A stretch of DNA of 64,000 nucleotides from CAYRDC01 sp964422925 (GTDB lineage: Bacteria > Bacteroidota > Bacteroidia > Chitinophagales > S012-47), in NCBI GenBank assembly GCA_964422925.1, contig CAYRDC010000012.1, positions 11,078 to 75,077 on the forward strand, given 5' to 3'. A program made the position numbers and the translations under genes. Below the pieces are notes generated by a model. That model searched no databases, had not been told where the DNA came from, and saw nothing but the letters and a program-made list of their open reading frames with translations. Positions 55,782-62,800 of this stretch are shown one piece after another. Each line of letters opens with the position of its first letter. Position 1 is the first letter of the stretch.

Positions 55782-55962
55782 AGCTCATTAATTTACAATT
55801 AAGCCATAATAAACTGCGGGTAAGGTTATTTTGCAATTCATAGAGAGAAGCACAATCCTACAAATGATAAAAGTAAAGTTTACTAACCAAGATACAAACC
55901 AATATAAATTGTTAAATGGCAGAATAAGGAAATAATGCCAGAGAAAGACATACGTCTTCTAA

Positions 55963-56355
55963 TCATATAAATGGAAGTCCATTTGGCGTACCACCATCAA
56001 GAGCCAAATGCGTAAGATATCCCAACCCTAGTGAGAGTAATACCAATTTATCTTCAGCAGAAATCGGACTATTTCTAACGGCAATCAAACTACCACATAT
56101 AGCGATTCCTAATACAACAGAATGAAAGAATTCCCTATGATTTGGAGTAGTTGCAGGTTCCAATAAATCCGGTAAAACCCCGCCAATTACCCCAACACCA
56201 GCACCTACTGCTGTATAACCAAATAATTCCATCCAGTTAAATCTTTCCTGTTGCCCCTTTTTAATCCTATTTAATTGCAGAAAAAAATCCGTAACCATGG
56301 CTGCCGAACCACAAACAAAAACTCCTGTTTTCCAATGTCTACTGAAATTTGGCAT
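55963..56355 (-). CDS. YdjM-like membrane-bound metal-dependent hydrolase
   Basis: 130 aa, with three to four hydrophobic segments. PDLLEPATTPNHREFFHS and YLTHLALDGGTPNGLPF carry His and Asp residues arranged as in the YdjM / LexA-regulated membrane metal-dependent hydrolase family (HRxxxHS and HLxxDxxTP-type motifs). The shorter length matches small members. It is AT-rich, lies 141 bp downstream of the DUF499 gene on the same strand and may be the last gene of the accessory island. Substrate unknown. Confidence 0.72.
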   Translation of the reverse strand: MPNFSRHWKTGVFVCGSAAMVTDFFLQLNRIKKGQQERFNWMELFGYTAVGAGVGVIGGVLPDLLEPATTPNHREFFHSVVLGIAICGSLIAVRNSPISAEDKLVLLSLGLGYLTHLALDGGTPNGLPFI

Positions 56356-56496
56356 AATGCATACTTTTAAATAAAGCTACTATCATTCCATAATGATATG
56401 CAATCCATTTTTTCAACCAATTTTCTATACACTGTTCTCTAAAAAAACTCAAACCGTGACATAACTAACAAGTATTCACAATTCGAAAAATGTCAG

Positions 56497-59400
56497 CTAA
56501 ATATTATCCTCCAAACCAAGTTCCCTTAAAGCCGTTTTCGTTTCATTCTTCTTGCTCTCAGCAACGGATGCCTGTTCCTCAACTTCAAATGATACCGCTA
56601 TTCTCAGTGTAGGATTATTGGCAAATTTGGCCAACACCTTTGTATAAAAAACAGTCCATTTTCTTGGGTCAAGGTCCCCCGACCATTTAAAAATAACTTT
56701 ACCAGTTGGTGAAGGTGCAGGATCCGGGATATACTCCTTCTTTGTCACCACCACAAGTGCTGATGCTCTGATATCACCTGAAGAGGCAGTAACTTGATAT
56801 GTTCCTTCCGTTTCATTGGCTGTATAAACCCCTTTTTCATTGATTTCACCTGCTGAGGCTTCCCACGTAAGGCTTTCCAATTCAATTTCCTCTTCATGCT
56901 GGTCATAACCCTTAACATTAAATGTGTATGAGCTTCCCGGCTTAATTGAAACCTGATCAGGTGTTATTACAAGAAACTTTAGTTCAGGTGGTCTTTTGTA
57001 TTTTTCGGCTTCTTCACCTTTTATTATAAACATTTCGTCTGTTATCTCAATTTCCTCAGGTGATATTTGTTCCTCGAAATAAAACGGTTCATATTTCCCC
57101 CGGGATTTTCCTACATATGCAAGAACTCCTTTTTTGACCCCACTGCTGATTGTTTTTTTTATCAGGTCAGGTTGGGTCAGGCGTGGAAACTGGGGTGATT
57201 GGAAGAATGCATCCCGAACACCTATTGTGCTCCATTCAGTAAAAGCAGGTGGCCAGTTACGCACTAGAAAATTTGGACTCAATTCTTCTATCAACTCACC
57301 ATCAGAAATCAACCTGTTCTTATAAAGTTCCGTAATAGAACGGGCTTGGCTGCTGTGAATTAATCCAAGGTCCTTTTCTTCTAGTTCATTGTCCCGGTTC
57401 AGCAATATCAGATATTTGTAAGATCTCCAGACCTGTTCGGTTAAATCCTTCCTGGCCCTTTCCATATTTGCTCTAATCTGCTTTAACTGGTCTGCTTCGA
57501 GATTCAACTCACTACTTTCATTATATATGGTTTCCCAAGCCAGGTATTTTTTCGCTTCTTCTTTCATTGCATGAGTAGTATCCGCCACGGCAAAGAGAAT
57601 CGCGCTTTTGAAAATGCGGGCAGTGGACCCATAATTCTGTATAGCATCATTCAGAAAACCCCATGTGGTTTTCTCAGAATATTCATTTTCAGGATCCAAT
57701 ACTACCAATGACAATTGTGGACGATCAGTTATCTGATTATTTTTATCTGGAAACATAATTGTATCCAGCACCCTGCCTTGGTTGAAAACCTTTCTGATAG
57801 TTTCTTCCACCAGTTCCTTTACCTGCCGGGCATCCACACCTGCTTTGCGATCAGTAAACCGCTTTATGAGGTTTTCCCTGGTAGAAAATTTGAACTTATT
57901 GTTCGATGCAGTGAGGTAATAGCAGTTCTCCAGTAATGATTGCAAAACGCCATCAATCAGGCCGATATCCAAACCCGGTTCCCCAACGGAAAGCTTTATT
58001 TCAGGAATAGTTGCCAGCCCTTCACGGGTTTGTCCGCCATTCGATTCAAAGAAAATAGTGGTTGCACATTTTCTGTGTAATTGTGTGTTTTTAATTGCTT
58101 CGATGGCTTCATTATCAAGGCGTATGGCATGTGAATCTTCCCGTCCTGCAATATCAGTTGTTACCGCTGCTTCCAGCCTGTTTTCACCCAATTGTTCGAA
58201 GACGGCTGACCGGAAATTCGGATCATCCAGCGGTGCAGTTCCCAAAGCAATGAGGGGGTCTTTGGTCCGTTGTTTATAACCATCAGAATAAGCTCTTGCC
58301 ACCCATAATGCCAGCAAGCGGAGGATGCCCCTAGTACGTTGAAAACGGGGCAAAGTCTGCCATTTCCGTTCAAACAAAGACAACAAAGCCGGATGAAATG
58401 GATAGGCCTCTTCAAACTCCTGGCGTGCAGTATCTATGTTGAAATTCAGATGGGACTGATGCTCTTTAATCCACTGTATGTATTCCCCTATTACCTTCCT
58501 GGCTTCCTTGGGCAGACCACCCCAATCAAACAATCTTCTGCGTATAATGTTTTTCGTTTCATTTTCAGCAGCCATCATCATTGCCTTGCCCAAACGGTCC
58601 AGCAATTTTTTAAACCGGTCATAATCCGCCTGGTCTTCAGTGTTCATTTCCATTTCAGAAGCCGGAATCGAAACGGCCAATACCATATTGTCCCGGCTGC
58701 GGACAAACTCGGTAAGTGTTTGTATGAAATTGTAAAACTGGGCCGCCAGGTCATGATATCTACGATGTTTGCTCACATAGTTCAGCACCTCGTCAAACAA
58801 CAACAAGTAGGCCTGGTTTTTATCAAACAATTTGTCCAAATCATCCCCGGCCGGGGGAATGTATTTTTCATCAAGCCGGGCAAACAATTCATATCCTTCC
58901 TTACCGCCAATTTGCCAGGCAAGCTCACCCCAGGGAGTTTTGCGCAGGGGCTCTCCATTGCCACCGCGACCGGTTACGGAACTGAATTCCGTTCCTACAA
59001 AAACAAAAGTTCTGGCTTTTACAAGTTCATCAATCTGGGCATTTTGTAAAATACGGTCCACCCCGTGCAGTTCTTTTGCTTCTGGTCCCAGCCTGGCCAG
59101 GTGATACAAAAGAGTAAGTGCGTGGGTTTTACCACCGCCAAACTGTGTGGTCAGGTTGAAAACGGGGGATGTTTCGGTGGTAATACCCGCAAACCTGCGC
59201 ACAGTCTGGGATGCGATATCCAGGAGGGTCCGCGTCATGTAAGTACGATGAAAAAAACGCTCCGGATCAGTATAGTCCTTCGGGGCAGTGCCGTTTTTTA
59301 CATGATCCAGATGCACGGCAAATTCCGATGCGTCCAGCGGACGGCCTTCCACCAGGTCTTCCCGCGGAGTGACGATTTTATACCAGGGTTTCAATGCCAT
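56497..59400 (-). CDS. DUF499 ATPase, probable component of a DNA-modification-type defence locus
   Basis: 967 aa P-loop ATPase. Walker A QFGGGKTH with Lys91 and Walker B YLLLFDEV with Asp203-Glu204 are clear. The central part (from TRGILRLLALWVARAY on) is the helical DUF499 body. Residues of about 806-886 form a bacterial Ig-like (Big_2-type) module (TPDQVSIKPGSSYTFNVKG ... GTYQVTASSG), unexpected in a cytoplasmic ATPase. A C-terminal cap of about 80 residues ends the protein. It lies 46 bp downstream of the DUF1156 methylase on the same strand. The pair recurs in loci linked to phage defence; its biochemical role is not established. Confidence 0.88.
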   Translation of the reverse strand: MALKPWYKIVTPREDLVEGRPLDASEFAVHLDHVKNGTAPKDYTDPERFFHRTYMTRTLLDIASQTVRRFAGITTETSPVFNLTTQFGGGKTHALTLLYHLARLGPEAKELHGVDRILQNAQIDELVKARTFVFVGTEFSSVTGRGGNGEPLRKTPWGELAWQIGGKEGYELFARLDEKYIPPAGDDLDKLFDKNQAYLLLFDEVLNYVSKHRRYHDLAAQFYNFIQTLTEFVRSRDNMVLAVSIPASEMEMNTEDQADYDRFKKLLDRLGKAMMMAAENETKNIIRRRLFDWGGLPKEARKVIGEYIQWIKEHQSHLNFNIDTARQEFEEAYPFHPALLSLFERKWQTLPRFQRTRGILRLLALWVARAYSDGYKQRTKDPLIALGTAPLDDPNFRSAVFEQLGENRLEAAVTTDIAGREDSHAIRLDNEAIEAIKNTQLHRKCATTIFFESNGGQTREGLATIPEIKLSVGEPGLDIGLIDGVLQSLLENCYYLTASNNKFKFSTRENLIKRFTDRKAGVDARQVKELVEETIRKVFNQGRVLDTIMFPDKNNQITDRPQLSLVVLDPENEYSEKTTWGFLNDAIQNYGSTARIFKSAILFAVADTTHAMKEEAKKYLAWETIYNESSELNLEADQLKQIRANMERARKDLTEQVWRSYKYLILLNRDNELEEKDLGLIHSSQARSITELYKNRLISDGELIEELSPNFLVRNWPPAFTEWSTIGVRDAFFQSPQFPRLTQPDLIKKTISSGVKKGVLAYVGKSRGKYEPFYFEEQISPEEIEITDEMFIIKGEEAEKYKRPPELKFLVITPDQVSIKPGSSYTFNVKGYDQHEEEIELESLTWEASAGEINEKGVYTANETEGTYQVTASSGDIRASALVVVTKKEYIPDPAPSPTGKVIFKWSGDLDPRKWTVFYTKVLAKFANNPTLRIAVSFEVEEQASVAESKKNETKTALRELGLEDNI

Positions 59401-59446
59401 ATCTTAAATTATTTTTTTATAGGTTAATCAAATGTTGGCTCATCCA

Positions 59447-62395
59447 CTAAAATCCCAAACTCTTCTTGTACGTCTGTACGGCCTCCACCCACCTGCGCTC
59501 ATCGGTATTTTTCGGATAAAGAGCGTTGAGCGCCTGCGCCAGCTTCCAGAAGCGTCCGTCCATGCCCACGCCATCTTCTGCCAGGAAGCGTTTCAGCGCT
59601 TCTGTACGGCCCGTGGCAAAAAGCAGCATGGCCTGATGCAACCGGTCAAGCACCGTTCTGCCCGTGACAATCATATTTAACCCGATCTGCCCGCCTGAAT
59701 CTGAATCTTCCTCGATACCCAATTGTTCAAAAAGGCTCAGCTGTGGTTTACGCTTCCCCCTCCGGTAGCCTGATGACTCTTGGTCCGTTTCAAAAAGGAA
59801 TTGGACCCGTTCGTGCACCGGCAGTAGCCTGGCCGTTTCGCCCTTGATCTCAACCAGCGAAGGCATGGTTTCCAAATGCGCCCCCAGTCCCTGGGCAATT
59901 TTACGGGCAGTGTCATACTCCAGCATATACCCCGCGGATGTCACTGTTTTATTTTCCGAATCATCTACCCCGTTGCCGTTCCCCCCGGCCCCCAGGGTCC
60001 ACAACCACATGGCCGTGACGCGCGCATCCTCTTCAAATCCGGTGGTATCGCCCCCTTCGAATACCATGTTGAGCGCCTCCTGGCTTACGGCCGCCCACAC
60101 CTTTTCCAGGTATTCGCGCAGGGGGATCTCCCGCTCGCTGCCCGGTTGCACTACCTTGCTGTAACGGCTGAATATTTCCAGGGCCGGCCCCAGGCAGGCA
60201 AAGATGGCATCGGCACCCACCACGCCTTCCCGCGCCAGGCGCGGCATCCATTCGTGTATCCTGCGGGGCAGCTCCGCCTGCACTTCCCGCCAGTCGCCTA
60301 TGGAATCCTCACGGAGCGAACCGTCCGGGTGCGCCCTCGGACGGCAAACCAGGTGGACGGATGAGGCTAATGCTGCCGAATTCATGGCGCGCAGCCTCGA
60401 GCTCATTTCGGTGTCTATGGGCCAGGAAGCTGTAAACACCCAGCCGGCCTCCAGCATGGACTGGAGCTGTGCCTCCCAGCCGGCCGTGGTCTTGTGGGCA
60501 AAGACCACGATGCCGATGCCCGAGGGTTGGGTAATCCTGCGCCCCTCCGCCATAGCTTTATGCATCTGGGCCTCAAAATATTCCCGGTCTTTCCCTTTGA
60601 TTTCATCCACAATGCATTCATCCTCCTTGTTAACCAGCTCTTGTACAAAAATATCGGGATGTACCTTTCTTAGGGTTCGTTTAAGCCATACATAGAAAAA
60701 GTCAGAAAGGTCGGCATAGGGCACGGCATCGTAATAAGGCGGATCGGTGAAAAACACCCGAACGGAATCGTCCGGGAGGGGATGGACGGCTGCATTAGCT
60801 GATAATGAAGAGCCATTCATAATGATTGATGAATTTTTTTCTATAAATTCAGCCACCCAGTTAATCATACTTTGCAGGCTTCTTGTTGCTTCACAAAAGG
60901 GGTTGGCTTCACAGAAATCCCATACCATTGGTAATGCCTGGCGGCCAAAAGTGTTACTGATTTTTTCACCTGTGGGCTGCCAACGTGCCAGAGACGAATT
61001 CCCATCCGCCATTCTATCCACGACAAACGCCAAACAAGTCTGAACCGCTGCGGCCAGTTCCTTGTCGTGCTGCTGCCGCAACTGCTCCCCGGCCTGTTTC
61101 ACCAGGTCTACCAGGGTGGTCAGCGCCAGCAACTGGCGGGATGTGAAAAGGTCTTTCCATGTATTTATTCCATAACTCTGAACACGAAATCCAAGCGTTG
61201 TATCTATTTCACCTGGGTTTACTGGTAATGGTTCATTAGGAGTAATCTCATCATCTTTTTCAATTTTTTTACACAAAACATTTTTTACTTTTTTAATGAC
61301 TATTAAATCTTTTTCCTCCGGCAGCCGGTAAGTTCTGCCGCTGGTACGGGCATGGGTGGTCACCACGCAGACCAGGCGGGCGGTATCGGCACCTCCGTGT
61401 TTTTCCTTCATCTGCCTGCGCACGGAGGCCACGGGGGTGGTATAGCCGCACACGGGGCAGGTGGCGTTGCCGCGCTGCACGGTGCCGTTCTGCACTTCGG
61501 AAGCGGGCAGGTTTTCCACAATTTCAAAATTCACCCGCTTGTTCACCCGGTCGGGTTTCATGCGCAGGGCCACGTTGCGGCCTTTTTTACGGGCCAGCCA
61601 CATACCGCGCATCAGGGGCACTTCGGTTCCGCAGCCGGGGCCTTCGCACTGTATGGTGCGTGCCCAGATATAGGCAATAGGGGTGCTCCCGTCTTCATCG
61701 TCCGGGTAATATTGCTTCAACTGCTTTTCCGCCTCATCCTTGATCCATTCGCCCCATTTGCGCACTTCTTCCGCGAGTTTATTGCCATATTTTGGAATAT
61801 ACTCCAGTTCTACCTTGTTAAGTAAAACAGGTATAGGATTAAGGTCCGAGGCGAATGTATCCGCCCCCACGCGCAGGGCTTCCAGCGGAATGGAGCCCCC
61901 TCCGGCAAAGGGGTCCACCACCAGGGGCCGGGTGCCGGGGTCACCCCCCAGGGCTTCGTGGGCAGCCTGCGTTAAATTGCGGGCTGTATCAAGGTATTCC
62001 TGCTTTGTGCTGTTGTCCCAGTTGGCAAAGTCGGCAATAAAGTCCAGCAGCAGTTGCCGAAGAAAAACATGGTTATTGACCTTACCCGGATCATTATTTA
62101 CCTGAATAAAATGCCTGACACTTTCTTCGCCCAGCAATGCCAGGTGATCATTATCAGCCCATTTTAACATTTCTTCGCGGGCAGTATCAATAAATTCCTT
62201 CGGACAAAGTGAATCGGCAGGGTCGGGCCACAGTGATGCACAAAGCACGGCCCGGCAGGCTGCCAGCGGACGTCTGGCCCACCAGATGTGCAGGGTGGAT
62301 ATATGCCCGTGCCGTATGGATTTTTCCCTGCGGGAATGCTCGGAAATACGTTTAATCGGCAGGTCTACTTCAATCAGTCTTTTGGGGTAGTTCAT
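59447..62395 (-). CDS. DUF1156 DNA methylase with zinc-ribbon insertion
   Basis: 982 aa. The N-terminus (KRLIEVDLPIKRISEHSRREKSI ... HIWWARRPLAACRA) is the DUF1156 signature. SAM motif I DPFAGGGS is at 161-168 and catalytic motif IV DPPYYD at 551-556, predicting an N6-adenine or N4-cytosine methyltransferase. Cys250/Cys255 and Cys313/Cys316 (CEGPGC, CPVC) form a zinc ribbon between the two motifs, where target recognition is likely. Base composition alternates between GC-rich and AT-rich blocks within the gene. First gene of the methylase-DUF499 pair; repeats lie upstream of its start. Confidence 0.9.
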   Translation of the reverse strand: MNYPKRLIEVDLPIKRISEHSRREKSIRHGHISTLHIWWARRPLAACRAVLCASLWPDPADSLCPKEFIDTAREEMLKWADNDHLALLGEESVRHFIQVNNDPGKVNNHVFLRQLLLDFIADFANWDNSTKQEYLDTARNLTQAAHEALGGDPGTRPLVVDPFAGGGSIPLEALRVGADTFASDLNPIPVLLNKVELEYIPKYGNKLAEEVRKWGEWIKDEAEKQLKQYYPDDEDGSTPIAYIWARTIQCEGPGCGTEVPLMRGMWLARKKGRNVALRMKPDRVNKRVNFEIVENLPASEVQNGTVQRGNATCPVCGYTTPVASVRRQMKEKHGGADTARLVCVVTTHARTSGRTYRLPEEKDLIVIKKVKNVLCKKIEKDDEITPNEPLPVNPGEIDTTLGFRVQSYGINTWKDLFTSRQLLALTTLVDLVKQAGEQLRQQHDKELAAAVQTCLAFVVDRMADGNSSLARWQPTGEKISNTFGRQALPMVWDFCEANPFCEATRSLQSMINWVAEFIEKNSSIIMNGSSLSANAAVHPLPDDSVRVFFTDPPYYDAVPYADLSDFFYVWLKRTLRKVHPDIFVQELVNKEDECIVDEIKGKDREYFEAQMHKAMAEGRRITQPSGIGIVVFAHKTTAGWEAQLQSMLEAGWVFTASWPIDTEMSSRLRAMNSAALASSVHLVCRPRAHPDGSLREDSIGDWREVQAELPRRIHEWMPRLAREGVVGADAIFACLGPALEIFSRYSKVVQPGSEREIPLREYLEKVWAAVSQEALNMVFEGGDTTGFEEDARVTAMWLWTLGAGGNGNGVDDSENKTVTSAGYMLEYDTARKIAQGLGAHLETMPSLVEIKGETARLLPVHERVQFLFETDQESSGYRRGKRKPQLSLFEQLGIEEDSDSGGQIGLNMIVTGRTVLDRLHQAMLLFATGRTEALKRFLAEDGVGMDGRFWKLAQALNALYPKNTDERRWVEAVQTYKKSLGF

Positions 62396-62476
62396 TGGAT
62401 TATTCCATTAATTGCTTGGTTAAAAAATAACAGCACTTCTTCTGTTCATCTGTCAGTAATTATTTGATTCATTGTT

Positions 62477-62560
62477 TTTATCTCGCCAAAATGGTAAGAT
62501 TTGAAAAATACCTTCGAGCGTTAAATTTATCTCGCCATATTGGCGAATAATTGGCGAAAT
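62477..62560. repeat. TCGCCA/TGGCGA repeat cluster upstream of the methylase
   Basis: TTTATCTCGCCA occurs twice as an exact 12-bp direct repeat (62477-62488 and 62526-62537). The second copy makes an inverted repeat TCGCCA-TAT-TGGCGA (62532-62546), followed by another TGGCGA (62552-62557). Four half-sites thus lie 80-160 bp before the methylase start, a layout typical of an operator array. Alternatively they are remnants of low-complexity coding sequence. Confidence 0.65.
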
Positions 62561-62562
62561 AG

Positions 62563-62745
62563 TTATTCATTGATTACATATTTGGTTGAATGACCAGCGT
62601 CATGCTTAATAAGATTCAAATCAAGAAAGCCATTCAATAATTGTTCAGTGCTCGTGGACGGGTTTTTCATCACTTTTCTCATTTTTTTGTGCTTTTTTGA
62701 ATTCTTTCGCGACACTTTGTCGCGAAAACTGTCGCGAAAGAGCAA
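62563..62745 (-). CDS. Possible small winged-helix-like protein or detached C-terminus of the regulator
   Basis: 60 aa starting at TTG 62745; no ATG is available except internal Met codons. It is basic (DKVSRKNSKKHKKMRKVMK), then has STSTEQLLNGFLDLNLIKHD and ends HSTKYVINE, which reads like the recognition helix and wing of a small winged-helix domain. It lies 44 bp downstream of the regulator gene on the same strand. Proteins of the COG2865 type often end in Arg/Asp-Lys repeats plus a winged helix, so this may be a tail separated by a stop codon and frameshift. Real expression is uncertain. Confidence 0.35.
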   Translation of the reverse strand: MLFRDSFRDKVSRKNSKKHKKMRKVMKNPSTSTEQLLNGFLDLNLIKHDAGHSTKYVINE

Positions 62746-62800
62746 ATACTTCTATTTTAACTTTTCTTTCGCGACATAATGTCGCGGATTATGTCGTGAT
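62705..62800. repeat. TTTCGCGACA/TGTCGCGAAA palindrome cluster
   Basis: A perfect 10-bp inverted repeat with a 3-nt centre (62705-62727), an extra half-site TGTCGCGAAA (62730-62739), a second near-perfect copy TTTCGCGACA-TAA-TGTCGCGG (62767-62787) and a degenerate TGTCGTGAT (62792-62800). The copies are 62 bp apart centre to centre. They overlap the end of the regulator gene and the 60-codon frame. Confidence 0.75.

Larger units (their letters stand above)
62396..62788. other. 393-bp repeat-bearing gap between the regulator and the methylase
   Basis: AT-rich region with two unrelated inverted-repeat clusters (listed separately) and one 60-codon minus-strand frame. It should include the promoter of the methylase-DUF499 genes and any operator. 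No RNA gene was seen. Confidence 0.6.

Noticed and set aside
62477..62800. CRISPR array
   Set aside because: Repeats are short inverted half-sites with irregular spacing, not direct repeats with uniform spacers.
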